A program made the translations under genes and the position numbers. From contig CAJNDS010001316.1 of NCBI GenBank assembly GCA_905221605.1, forward strand, positions 1 to 23,502: a stretch of DNA of 23,502 nucleotides, in the 5' to 3' direction. Under the pieces are notes generated by a model that ran no database searches, was not told the origin of the DNA, and was given only the letters and a program-made list of their open reading frames with translations. The stretch is from Symbiodinium natans (lineage: Eukaryota; Sar; Dinophyceae; Suessiales; Symbiodiniaceae). Shown here one piece after another: positions 1-11,059 of this stretch. Within the stretch, counting starts at the first letter, position 1, and the number at the start of each line of letters is the position of its first letter.

Positions 1-198
1 CACACACCCACACACCCACACACCCACACACACCCACACACCCCCACACACCCCCACACACCCCCACACACCCACACACACCCACACACACACACACCCA
101 CACATACACACACACCCACACATCCCCACACACCCACACACCCACACACCCACACACACACCCACACACCCACACACACACACACACCCAGACAGACA
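1..198. repeat. (CACACACCC)n variable satellite
   Basis: The window opens inside a C/A-only tract built from CACACCCA-like 7-10-base units with variable C runs (CCC to CCCCC) and occasional plain (CA)n stretches. It ends in a short GACA patch near 190-205. The left edge is cut by the window, so its true length is unknown. Reading frames through it are low-complexity artefacts. Confidence 0.95.
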
Positions 199-595
199 GA
201 CACACACTCATGGAATCCTCCCTCTGTTATCCCTATCATGTTTCTGCGTTCAGAGGTCTGAATCAAGTCAAACCTGAGCGAATCAGGCCGACGTGGAAAT
301 GTGTGAAACTGATTGCAGGTACGTCAGTGCTGGCCGGGCACTGATATCACATCCACTTGGTGCGGTCTTTGTTAGATGAGGCACACCAAGGGACCCTCAT
401 CCCCCTGCGAGATGAAACTTCTCAGAGACTCTTTGAAAACAGAAGTTGACACACACAGATAGCCAAGAAGGCATCGAAGGAAACGGAAAAACCGTATCAG
501 AATGCATCAACTTGTTTGTTGCAGTGACTCTGGAAGTGCGTGCAACTGAGGAACGAATTCTGTATCGAGTGAGATCCCAGAAAAGGGAAATCAAG
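199..595. other. No gene recognised
   Basis: Mixed-composition sequence between the satellite and the first coding-like block. The open frames here are short and their translations show no domain, so I see nothing to annotate. Confidence 0.5.
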
Positions 596-2041
<1,446 letters not shown>

Positions 2042-2511
2042 TCAGGAGACTACAAATAATACGAGCACCAGGACAGCAAAGCGCGTAAGCACACAGCTCC
2101 CCCAAACAAAGCAAGCCCCCTGTCGCAATCCAGAGAAAGCCTCGAGGAATCCAGAGAAAGCCTCGAGGAAGTCCATCTTCTTGTGAGTTCGGGGGACGCA
2201 TGACATTGTGGTCACGATGACAAGCTTCTCAATTTGATCATGGCAATGGCTCGCCCCGGGAAGGGCTTCGCGCAAAAAGTCGAAGAACACGCTCTCTGGC
2301 CTGAGCAGGCCAGCAAAGAACGGCCAAGAACAGTTGAAACACAAATTGCTGAGGTTTGGGCATGCTCTCCTTTTCCACGCATTCGAGTCGCTGAATCATG
2401 AAGGGCGGGGGGCCCACGATGACTTCGCGTTCCCCGGGCCACCTCAGAAATGAAGACCGCCTCCCCTTCTGATTGACGGATGAGAAAAGCAATCAAGCAA
2501 GGATGCACCAA
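2042..2511 (-). pseudogene. Broken reading frame, unknown protein with hydrophobic tail
   Basis: Three minus-strand frames look coding in relay. From about 2511 one frame reads a block ending FISEVARG. A second carries GPPPFMIQRLECVEKESMP (about 2410-2350). A third, 2344 to 2042, carries SWPFFAGLLRPESVFFDFLR, then a duplicated FLEAFSG heptapeptide, and ends in a hydrophobic segment (LTRFAVLVLVLFVVS) that could be a membrane anchor. I found no phase-consistent introns joining the three, so frameshifted decay is the simpler reading. No family recognised. Alternatively only the 2042-2344 part is a real exon. Confidence 0.35.
2127..2168. repeat. 21-bp perfect direct repeat, two copies
   Basis: Two adjacent identical 21-base units (starting at 2127 and 2148, each beginning AATCCAGAGAAAGCC). 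The unit is seven codons, so it duplicates a heptapeptide in every frame without shifting the surrounding minus-strand frame. Confidence 0.95.
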
Positions 2512-3498
2512 GGATGCGACAAGAATGCTGCGGAACAGCAGTTAACTTCTAGGATACTTCGGCATTCAGCTTGGAGATTTGGGCTGGTTGGATAGTGGGA
2601 TTTAAGACTTAGGGTTTAGTGAGAGCGCGCACTGGGGTGTGAAGCGCCCTGGCCCGCACTCAAGTTGCCCAAGGGAAACCAACCAAAACCAACCCCGTCC
2701 AGCCTTTTCAAACAGGATATTCTCTCAAGGTTTCGGGTTCTCTTCCGATTCTCTTGCGCCATGCTATCATCTGCGAAAGACTTCGCACATGGGTCTGTGG
2801 ATGCAAGCATTTCGAGCTTAACACGTTGCGAAGCGCAGACAAATGGGAAATGCCAACAGCGAACAAATGACAAAACACTATTTTGGGGGTTTAGCACCGG
2901 CTTGCAAGAACACACGTGAGGATAAAAGAAAGAAAAGCAAGACAGACAAGCCCAAAACAAACTGGCCACAAATTTCAACTCCTTGGATACAAGCAGGTAG
3001 ACACAAACACGCGTCAATGAGAAATGACAGCACAAGGTGATGCCAGAATGAAGGGTATGGGCGGCAGCAAACCAAAAAAATCCTGCACCCGTAGGCGCTT
3101 TCGTCTCATTTGTTTGGCCTGTGTGCTGTGAGTGGGGGGCTAGAGCGAGTGAAGCCAGCGGGGCCAGCAGGGCCAGTGGGGCAAGTGGGGCAAGGGGGGC
3201 GAGTGGAGCGGAGCAAGTGGGGCGAGCAGCCTTAATTTTCCCCCCCCCCCCCCCCATGCGGTCGCAATCTAACTTTCAGTATCTGCTGATTCGTACTGGC
3301 TTTTGATTTGGACGCTGTTGCTGACAGATTCAGGCCATTGGGAATGTCGAATAGCATGGAACTCTTCGACTGCAGGATGCTAAGCTGAAAAAGAGGAATG
3401 CATAATTATCACCCATCATGAAATTATCAACATCAACGGTAGCCCCAACAACAGAAAAACTCATCTTTGCCATGTCAGCCATGAAACCCACACCACAG
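2512..3498. other. Mostly non-coding; G/C-tract repeats
   Basis: No gene I can defend. From about 3150 to 3230 there is an imperfect 9-base G-rich repeat (GGGGCAAGT-like, reading Gly-Ala-Ser). A homopolymer of sixteen C follows at 3240-3255. A short minus-strand stretch around 2690-2820 has plausible protein composition but no splice-like boundaries. A single telomere-like TTAGGGTTT lies near 2610. Confidence 0.5.
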
Positions 3499-3922
3499 GC
3501 TGTCGCTTGAGCTTGGTCGGATCGTCCGTGGTGGACAGGTAGCCATGCTCTACGTTCAGCCCCTCATCCAGCCAGTCAACGTCCAGCGCGTGGTAGAGAA
3601 CTGGGGAGTTTGTCGTCGCATGCCTGTGGACGGGCGACGAAAAATGGGCGACGAATGGTTCTGCGCTGTGTCAGAAACAACACGAAGGAAGAACAAGTGA
3701 GAACATTGCCACCAGTTAAGCCACCAGGCCTTGCCAGAGCTGTATGCAATAACCCGTGGAGTCGCCAACCCAAGTCTCCCTTCAAGTTTCGGCGATTCAG
3801 CCCCAGCGGTGCCAGGATTCGTCCATAGTACTGGCCTGCTCATGCTCCGGCAGTCCGCCAAGCCATCCCAAGCCCGACTCCAAACCCGCCTAAGCCCGAC
3901 CGTCGGTAAACCAGATTCTTGA
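3499..3922 (+). pseudogene. Plus-strand frame with one internal TGA, unknown protein
   Basis: One reading frame is protein-like from an acceptor-like CACCACAG|G (exon from 3499) to a stop at 3920-3922, broken only by TGA at 3698-3700. Before the stop it reads an ATG at 3545 followed by LYVQPLIQPVNVQRVVENWG and a basic, Trp/Cys-containing stretch (GDEWFCAVSETTRRK). After the stop, in the same frame, it reads PELYAITRGVANPSLPSSFG and continues Pro/Ser-rich. The TGA-containing segment is followed by another AG|G (before 3728), but no donor gives an intron with matching phase. I read it as a pseudogene or a single sequencing error. No family recognised. It converges tail-to-tail with the minus-strand gene at 3989-4616. 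Confidence 0.45.
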
Positions 3923-3988
3923 CAATTACCGAGCATGTGTCGCCAACTTTTGTGGATGTGCACGGTGAGTGATGAACAGCATGCTTAC

Positions 3989-4616
3989 CTCGCGGGAGGC
4001 CAGTAGACAAATCTGTTGACCAATGAGCCTGATGAAGCAAGGGCTGCACCCTCGGCTCATCAATCGTTTCATTCAAATTTCAATGGGGGCGCTGGAGGCC
4101 CTTTTGTTCTTTATCTAATTCGTTTCGTTGCGAGAACATCTCATTACCATCAGAAGCTGTCATTAGAGGACATTAGACAACCTATGATTTCCCTCCTGTG
4201 TCACCTGCCAAGGGCTCCTCGAGGTGCTCCGAGAACGGGGCCCTCAGCAATTCGTTGACTGGGAAATAGCCGCCAGCGCTGTAGGATTGCACGGCTTGTA
4301 GCTCCATCAAGCCGCGTGCCACGTGCTTCATCTCGCCCGATTCTTTCAGCATGTGGTTGGCCGCCATCTGGCACAACTCATCGGGACCTGAACATCATCA
4401 AGCTTCCTGATCTGACTCTATCCTTCTGTCCTTCTAGGTCTCCCTCACAGAGACTGGCCTTGAATCGCATCTCTGTCGAGTTGAAGCTGCTTCTTCATCA
4501 CCTCTCACATGTCCGACTGGTCGCAAAAACAGCATGGGCTGCAACATCTGCTTCAGCTCCCGGCATCTCCCGGCCTGTGTGGCCAAGAAGTCTCTGGAAA
4601 GTTTGAGCTGTCGTGC
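3989..4616 (-). CDS. Multi-exon gene fragment, unknown helical protein
   Basis: Three exon-like blocks join in phase on the minus strand. Exon a (4616-4502) follows AG|G and reads ARQLKLSRDFLATQAG then ELKQMLQPMLFLRP; it ends at donor GAGAG|GTGATG in phase 1. Exon b (4387-4205) follows TTCAG|G and reads PDELCQMAANHMLKESGEMK then GLMELQAVQSYSAGGYFPVN; it ends at GGCAG|GTGACA, again phase 1. Exon c (4028-3989) follows ATCAG|G, reads GSLVNRFVYWPP and ends at a consensus donor CGAG|GTAAGC. Introns are 4388-4501 (114 nt) and 4029-4204 (176 nt). Phase agrees at both junctions and all acceptors are AG|G. The protein is helix-rich; I recognise no domain. Upstream start and downstream end are not resolved. 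Exon c is the least certain. Confidence 0.55.
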
Positions 4617-4770
4617 CTGTCAGTGGGGGGGTGAAGGCCTGGGATGACGGCGTATCTCTCTGTGTTTTCTCAATTTTCTTTCAAACATCTTGCAATCCTC
4701 TCTCAATTTTGCGGAATGTCCGGCCCGAGATTGTTTTTCTGGAATTCTAGCTACTCCCTATGGAATTAAA

Positions 4771-4853
4771 GAGAATTTAGAGAGAATTTAGAGAGAATTG
4801 GAAAAGAATTTAGAGAGAATTTAATGAGAAATTAGTGAGAATTTTGAGAGAAT
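4771..4853. repeat. 11-bp AT-rich tandem repeat (GAGAATTTAGA)n
   Basis: About seven degenerate copies of GAGAATTTAGA, perfect at first (4771-4795) and drifting afterwards. A related stretch occurs near 6925-6975, so this motif is dispersed rather than unique. Confidence 0.85.
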
Positions 4854-6083
4854 CCAGAGATCTCAGCCTCAGCACGCTGCCTCGGGCGACCGGGACCGCC
4901 CGCGGCGCATTGCAATGACTGCTACTGTCAACGTTGCCAGCACGAATCAAGCTTACTGATGAGTACTCTTCCGATGAACCTTGTTTATGATCTCAGCGCA
5001 GCAAGCAGCACCGGAGTTGCAAAGGATGCGATCTTGCCGATTCAACAAAATCGCTTGTCCCATCTCATAGACTTCTCTGGTAGTCTTGCGCTCGATGTGA
5101 TGTGTGAGCGATAATTGTGCCACAATTTGCTTTGCGTTGGTTTTGATCTACCAGGATGCGAAGGGGGCATCAGACTTCCTGAATCTTGGCATGCACGGCT
5201 CACCTGCTCAGAGACATTTGCAACGCTTGACGCAGACATGCGAACTTTTTGTCCAGACTGTGGCTCCGGGTAGGACAGCCACTGAGCCACTGCTTGCTCC
5301 GGCCCGGCTTGCCATCGGACCATGAACGCGGCTTGGACGACACTGTGGGTTAACGCTTGGATGTTTCACACGTCCACCCACCCGACACACATTGCAATTA
5401 GCCGTTGGGCCATCGTGGTAATCCGAGCTCTTGATTAGTAAATCCCGCCCCCCCGCAAGCAAAGCACAAGGCTTGGGGCCCAAAACCATGCAGCCAATGA
5501 ACAGCTCATTGAAAGTAGATTAGAAGCAAGTGGATTTCAAAGGCAGAGGCTAGCTCCTAAGTAAAAACCATCCACATTAAAAGCAAATTTTTGGGGTGCC
5601 CTAAGAAGAATTGAAGAATTCATCGCTTGTAATTGGACTCTAATCGAGTGTTCGTCCGAGTTCAGTCAGATTCTGACCATTTTGATGGAATTCAATTTAC
5701 TTCGCCCTTCCGAACCAGAAGCCCCCAGATTAGGAACCAAGCGCTTATTCTTCCAGGGCGGACCACTTAATCAAAAGCACGGATTGAGCTGACACAGCAA
5801 TGCCCCTCTTCAGTCATCGTCGCCTGTGTCCTTTAGACAGCGATCTGCTGAGGGAGTCCCTGGCCTGAGCGCTGTGAGGACAGGGGACTCGTACGAAAAG
5901 TGGTAAATCCAACCCACCAAACCACCGACTCCGACCGAGACGTGGGAACAAATCGTACACCTGAGCAGACCAAGAGGCAACAACGTTTCGACCCATCCCC
6001 CCTGCTGATCGTACCTATCAGAGCCTCGTATTGTCGCTCGCACGCGTGCGCTGTAAACTTGAAAGGCTTCCCTCAGCTCAGGC
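4854..6083. other. No gene recognised
   Basis: Several overlapping open frames on both strands (notably 5042-5489 and 5810-6083) but no motif and no consistent splice structure. A short plus-strand stretch near 5230-5270 reads a CPDCG-like pair of cysteines, too little to call a zinc-binding domain. Confidence 0.5.
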
Positions 6084-6797
6084 TCAAACCTTCCGGAAGT
6101 TGGCATCGTCTTCGCCAGCTCTGTACATGGCCCGCGCCTGCCAGAATGCGTGCAGCCCATGCAAATGAATGTGTTCAGGCCACACGTCGTCTGCCTTTCG
6201 ATTCTGGCGACGCAAAAGCAACCTCGCTTGCTTGTCGGCGTTGTCGGAAGTAGGGTCCTGGTGGCATTCTGACATTTTAGCGGAGCCTTCCATCCTGAAT
6301 GTATGCCGTGTAGGCCTATCTGAGTCCTTGTTGCTGCATGTCGGGGATATTGTCGGGGTCTCACATGTCTCCGCGCTCTTCCCGCACTTCGCAACGAGGG
6401 CCTCAGTGGCCACTTGACGAAATGGCAGCGCCAAACACTTGCGAATTATCTTATCCGGGGCCCACACGCACACCGCCAGAGCCATGACGGCTAACATGAC
6501 GGCTGCGGCTACGACCATGCTTCTTGACAACAGAAGCTTGAACAAGGCTAATGGCAGCTGGCAGCGGAACTTTTGACTGGTTGGTATGTTGGTGGTTCTA
6601 CTGCCCAAAGAAGGGCACAGGTTGTACCAACTCATGTCCTTAATAAAAAACAATTCCATTTGATACTCGTATGCCGAATGTGGTGCTACAAAGCTGTTCT
6701 GTCCTGCAGGTTGTCTTTTTGCCTCCACGTTCTTCTTGAAAAACTCACTAACATCGTCAATAGTTATATGTTTATCTTTCTCCCGTGCTGTCCGCAT
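6084..6797 (-). pseudogene. Decayed rve-type integrase (retroelement remnant)
   Basis: The first ~55 residues (6797 to about 6630) match, from memory of the family, the start of an integrase core common in dinoflagellate genomes: RTAREKD, a helix with FFKKNVEAKRQPAG, then GQNSFVAPHSAYEYQMELFF. In relatives I expect an Asp two residues before FF as the first catalytic acidic residue; here that position is Glu. Beyond IKDM the similarity fades: QKFRC and SRSMVV pieces recall the next strand (QKFR..., FS(R/K)xMVVV), but the rest is not integrase-like and no second or third acidic residue can be placed. An in-frame TGA lies just upstream of the ATG. I therefore call it a truncated, diverged mobile-element fossil, not an active enzyme. 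It is unlikely to be a host gene. Confidence 0.6.
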
Positions 6798-6924
6798 TCC
6801 CGGTCAAGCCCTTTGCAATGTGAGCACAGCATGACACTGCGCAGTGAGGGGCGATGCTTCCCTAAACCCTGAGCCCCGAACCCGAGGGAGTCGCCCCCCA
6901 AAAGGAGCCCACAACCAAGGCAAA

Positions 6925-6975
6925 GGATTTTAGTGAAAAAATAGAAAGAATTTAGAGAGCTATTTTAGAGAGACT
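6925..6975. repeat. Dispersed copy of AT-rich GAATTTAGAGAG motif
   Basis: The stretch TTAGTG...AGAAAGAATTTAGAGAG...TTTTAGAGAGAC resembles the 11-bp array at 4771-4853. It follows a reverse-complement telomere-like CCCTAAACCCTG near 6860. Confidence 0.5.
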
Positions 6976-7092
6976 GTTTCGTTGCTGTCCTGAGGTGGCA
7001 ACAAAAAGGAGAATCTTCGCCGACCATGTTTGGTCTAGGAGTCAAGGCCCTGGCTGCGCCACACCTGAACCTCAAATGCCTCCAGAGGCACT

Positions 7093-7459
7093 TCAATTCT
7101 CACAATTGATCACAAATACCGCTCTCTGAGAAATCACAAACTGTTGGAGACTGTCCTGCCACTCACTAATCCGAACTCTCAAGAATTCTATAAAATATTG
7201 CTGGGATGACCCACCAGACATTACCCCATGTGGCCCACTTAACCTTAGAACCTCAAAAGCTCTGCAATGATGTAAAACTCCGCCGCAGGTACTGATATCG
7301 AAACCGCGCCTCACTCTCGATGACGACAACGTGTCCGACTATCTGGTCAATGCTATCCAGGAAGATCTTGGCCATCAGCGACCCGAGAGCCTCCACGTCG
7401 ATGTAGGGCACATCGGTCAAGCAGAACACCTTTTTATCCCTTAGTTCCGAGGAAGCCAT
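7093..7459 (-). CDS. Small two-exon gene model, unknown protein
   Basis: Exon 1 (7459-7310) starts at ATG and reads KKVFCLTDVPYIDVEALGSL, then FLDSIDQIVGHVVVIESE. An in-frame TGA follows soon after unless the 58-nt stretch 7252-7309 is removed. That stretch begins GAG|GCGCGG and ends TTTTGAG|G, fits the AG|GC...AG|G pattern, and is phase 0 on both sides. Exon 2 (7251-7093) then reads VLRLSGPHGVMSGG and QQYFIEFLRVRISEWQDS to a TGA. The total is 102 residues. A second possible intron (donor TGGCAG|GAC, acceptor CTGGAG|G, 76 nt) would replace the last residues with AFEVQVWRSQ. The exon 1 composition (alternating hydrophobics with acidic turns) is strongly protein-like. No family recognised. The (CTCA)/(CT) microsatellite lies just upstream of the start. 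Confidence 0.5.
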
Positions 7460-7489
7460 CTTTGTCGCGCCGGTGTCTCTGGTCGGGCG

Positions 7490-7570
7490 CTCTCACTCAC
7501 TCATTTCCTGCCTCACTCTCACTCTGCCTCTCACCCTCACTCGCACTCACTCACTCACTCACTCACTCAC

Positions 7571-7629
<59 letters not shown>
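7490..7629. repeat. (CTCA)n then (CT)n microsatellite
   Basis: Degenerate CTCACTCT sequence from about 7490 passes into a (CACT)n run (about 7540-7574) and then a (CT)n run to 7627. The tetramer/octamer form CTCTCACT is the same unit as in the hairpin at 12581-12741. Confidence 0.93.
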
Positions 7630-7632
<3 letters not shown>

Positions 7633-7789
7633 CTTCCCTCTCGCCCTCTCCATCTCCTTGAAGTCTGTTAGTCCTAGATCACGGTCACCAAACAAAGAAA
7701 AACATCTTCTATCCGATGCAGCGACAGTAGGGCGCCGCGCTTCCATGCGTCCTTGGTCACAGCATCCGTACTAGCAGCAGTAGTAGCAC

Positions 7790-7870
7790 ATGTACTATGT
7801 TCATGCATGCATGCATGCACACATACCTACATGCATACATGCGTACATACGTACATGCAACATGCAAAAG
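7790..7870. repeat. (ATGC/ACAT)n microsatellite
   Basis: Alternating purine-pyrimidine tetramers (CATGCATGCATGCATGC, then ACATAC/GTACATAC). CATGCA/ACATAC words continue more sparsely to about 7985. Runs of CATG/GTAC are locally self-complementary. Confidence 0.88.
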
Positions 7871-8299
7871 TACATGCAAATATGGACCGAAACATACAAA
7901 CAAGCAGACATGAATTGCTATGATTCTTATCAGAGGCCTTCATACATGCATATAGAAGGATATGCATATCATAAACATATCACACGTATGTACGAAGGTC
8001 ATGCTGTGTTTCTGAAAATGCTAAAATGTACTTCTCCAGGCATGCAGCACGGCACATAAGGCAGAAGGTTTCAGGTACAGACTGCAACTGTGTTTCCGTG
8101 CCGCCCCTGACTCAAAGTTAGGAGAGAATGCATGTACGAAATAGTGCAAAGCACGGTTTGCCACTATTCGATTAGCCTTGTATAGTAGGCAAGTTCCACT
8201 TTGTCACGTCTTGGCTGTGTAGCTGAACAACAGTGAACCCAACTTTGCCGGCTGATGGAAAACGAATCGCGCGCGCAGCCTCTGCAGGGGATAGGAGCT

Positions 8300-8622
8300 A
8301 CAGCCGGCCGTCGAAGTCACCTCAACATTTTGCCCACGTGCCCTTCCTGCATGGAACGCCGCCCATCAACAACACAAAAAAGTCACATCAATATTTTCGG
8401 CCCATGGCAACGCTGCACAACTCGACGCAAAAGCTATTTGCCATGGTCACACATTCCGCGAACGCCAATGGAACGCTAGTCACATCAATGCCTTTTCTAA
8501 AACTTTCACCAATCATTTGTTGTATCTTCCAACATGGAACGCAGCACATGTCATCTTTGGCTTGTTGTAAGAATGAAGCAGCAGATTATGCAACGGATAT
8601 CGAGCTATCTGCATGGAACGCT
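8300..8622. repeat. Degenerate ~65-bp repeat with CATGGAACGC core
   Basis: CATGGAACGC or close variants start at 8350, 8403, 8467, 8533 and 8612 (spacings 53, 64, 66, 79). GTCACATCAAT-like words recur between them (about 8313, 8383, 8478). The open frame through this stretch is explained by the repeat, not by a gene. Confidence 0.7.
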
Positions 8623-8624
8623 GC

Positions 8625-9060
8625 TATCACTGCGCTTGCTTTTGTTTTTATTATTGCTACTGCTACTGCTACAGCTCCGGCTGCTCCTGCTGCTGCTAGT
8701 ACTGCTAGTGCTAGTACTGCCAATACTGCTGGTATTGCTGGTATTGCTGCTACTGCTGCTATTGCTGCTCCTGCTGGTACTCCCACCACTACTACGACTA
8801 CTTCTTCCACTGCTGCTGCTACTACTACTGTTACTACTGCTGCTACTGCTGCTGCTACTGCTGCTACTACTGTACTGCTGTACTACTGCTATTTCTGCTA
8901 GTACTGCTGCTGCCACTGCTGCTATTTCTGCTACTGCTGCGACTGCTGCCGCTGCTACTACTGCTACTACTGCTACGTGTTGCCACTACTACGACTGCTA
9001 CTACTGCTACACTGCTGCTACTGTTAACGCTCCCACCGCTACTACTGCTACAGTCAAAGC
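8625..9060. repeat. Degenerate CTN trinucleotide satellite
   Basis: About 430 bases with strict period three (CTG, CTA, CTC, with ATT/GCT variants). On plus it translates as Ala/Thr, Leu, or Tyr/Cys according to frame; on minus as Ser/Asn or Val/Ala. All three plus frames stay open for long distances, which is what a period-3 repeat gives. I see no reason to call the poly-Leu or poly-Ser frames genes. Confidence 0.92.
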
Positions 9061-9204
9061 CGAAAGTCCTTGCATTTGTTGGTTTTGTTAGCAACCCGCA
9101 CCAGGACGCTGCCACGACCGGGTCCTGGCAAAGTCCTTGCAATTTGTCCGTTCTACATAGGACGCGTTCGCCAAGGAGGTCCCCAAAAATGTGTTGCAGG
9201 CATT

Positions 9205-9375
9205 GTAAATGCCGCGTCCTGGTGGTGTTTCCCTTGCTGGACAAGACCCAGCGGCTCTCACGAAACCATGTCCCCGCGGTGTTCCCTTGCTGGACAAGAC
9301 CCAACAGCTCTCGCTAATAGCGCGTCCAGGTGGTGTTTCCCTTGCTGGACAGAACCCAACAGCTCTCATGTAAGC
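9205..9375. repeat. ~54-bp tandem repeat, three copies
   Basis: Copies are anchored on CCCTTGCTGGAC at 9231, 9284 and 9339 (periods 53 and 55), each preceded by CGCGTCC-like and GGTGTT words and followed by AGACCCA(A/G)C(A/G)GCTCTC. A weaker related copy may precede it (about 9115-9150). Confidence 0.85.
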
Positions 9376-9464
9376 CACAAAATGACCCTACATCGAAGCG
9401 TGTCGCTGTGGATTTGGCAAATAAAACACGCTCTGCGACATAAGAAATTCCCTCCAAACCTGCA

Positions 9465-9855
9465 AACCCACATGGGCACGCGGGACGTAGTCACACCGCA
9501 AGGCCAATCGCAAAACACACATCATTATCATCATACAATTTGTAAACCCCCGCATGGGCGCGCGTGCCACGTAGTCACCCTCTTGCAAAATCGTTTAAAT
9601 GACCCCGCATCGCAGCATGACGCTGACGCTTGGGTTCACAAAATAGACAATGCACGATTCCTGCCCAAAGAAGTCCCATCAACAACTGTAAGCCCGCATG
9701 GGTACGCGCTACATTGCTGCTACATGCCACGTCGAAGCACGAACGCTAACAACATATAGCCACTTTGAGGTGCGAAACCCCATGGGGACGTCATTTGTAT
9801 GTATGCACTCATATTATGCAGCTCTCAAGTACACCCGCATGGGCACACGCTACAT
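9465..9855. repeat. Spaced CATGGG(C/T)ACGCG repeats
   Basis: Imperfect copies of AAACCC(C)GCATGGGCACGCG begin (CATGG) at 9471, 9553, 9698, 9781 and 9838; several are followed by CTAC or ACGTAGTCAC. Spacing is irregular (82, 145, 83, 57), so this is a decayed or interrupted array. The surrounding open frame has no protein character. Confidence 0.65.
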
Positions 9856-9894
9856 AATCCTTTTCCCCCTTCACGCTGGGGCAAACCGGTTGCT

Positions 9895-10205
9895 GCCCAC
9901 GGCGCTGATTGACATTCATCGACTAGCGAGGTCTGCCTATGCGAAGCCATAGCCCTGCAGCATTGATTGACGTTCGCTGACTAGATAGGTCTGCCGTAGC
10001 GTTAATTGACATGCGTTGCTTAGATAGGTCTGCCAAGGACAAGCAAAACACCATGGCACCGCACCATTGATTAACATACGTTGACTAGCTCAGTCTGCGT
10101 TGCCAAAGCGAAATACGATGGCACCGCAGCATTCGTTGACATACATGGGCTAGCTAGATCTGTGCGTCCAAAACGATACACCATGGCACTGCAACACTTG
10201 CACCG
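9895..10205. repeat. 65-bp tandem repeat array
   Basis: About five and a half degenerate units of the form CACCGCAGCATTGATTGACATACGTTGACTAGCT followed by AGGTCTGC and AAGCGAAATACCATGG. The GATTGAC-like anchor falls at 9907, 9965, 10004, 10069 and 10134; the last intervals are exactly 65, earlier ones 58 and 39 because of internal deletions. A sixth partial unit ends near 10205. Confidence 0.8.
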
Positions 10206-11059
10206 AACATGTCCCGACAAAAAATCCAAACAGATGTCAAACAGCATGGAATTGAAGCAAAGGAACGGCTACTTTCAAATCTTACATGACTTAAGCAAGC
10301 GCCTGTAAGGGACTTGTTAACAGGAGGACGGGATTAGTAGTCACTCAATATTTTGCAAAATGACCTCACTTTGAAGAGCGATGCCAACGGAACACAGTCA
10401 TTTTGAGGCGCGACGCTCCATGGCGGACGCCGTTTGTGTATGATAAAGATAATCAACATGACGGGCATATGAAACGTACCTGAAAACAATGGGTTTCCGT
10501 AATGTAACAAAACAATCATCAAAACATTTGGGACACATGAAAAACCTTGAAACAAAAGATTTCGGCACTGGGGCCGTGAGAACGACACAACATGTGCAAA
10601 ATCATTCGCAAGGCAAGCAAACTAACTCAGTGCAGTCTAAGGCATTTCGCGATATTACAAAAACAAAGGGGCTCCAGCATACATCAAAAAAATCGCATCC
10701 GGAGCCTCAACAGGCAGTTCACACAAAGGTCTGCAGCCGGACGTTTTTTCCGGACCCGAACGACGATACCCCTGAACGATAGGGGTACGATAGGGGGAAC
10801 GATACCCCCAACCCCCAAAACCAAGACCCTTCCCCTGCCCTTTCCCTTTCCTTCGCCCTCTTTGCACGTCTGGCACAATCGCTTGTCGATTGGAGCGAAG
10901 CCAAAACAACTTGACCCAAATTCAAGGTCTTCGTCCAAAACCATGTCTGCGATGACACAGCAGTTCCAAAATCACGCAAGATGAGCATTCTGAAGCGCTT
11001 CACAATACGAACGGCAACGTTCATGCTTCCAACGGGCTTCGGATTAAACATGTACGTTG
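10206..11059. other. No gene recognised; short inverted and dispersed repeats
   Basis: The segment around 10399-10443 (TTTTGAGGCGCGACGCTCC followed by ATGGCGGACG and CGTTTGTGTATG) repeats, imperfectly, a segment at about 9760-9803. A short cluster of inverted words lies at 10765-10815: TACCCCT (10767) with AGGGGTA (10781), then GGGGG with CCCCC around AACGATA. Open frames here are not convincing. Confidence 0.55.

Noticed and set aside
2690-2830. Minus-strand exon reading VKLEMLASTDPCAKSFADDS and following basic helix
   Set aside because: Plausible composition but no splice-like boundaries and continues into low-complexity sequence on both sides.
5230-5275. CPDCG cysteine pair as zinc finger
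   Set aside because: Only one pair in a short frame; no second pair or supporting context.
8534-9091. Long poly-Leu, Ala/Thr and Ser-rich open frames on both strands
   Set aside because: All are translations of the CTN period-3 satellite; every frame is open at once.
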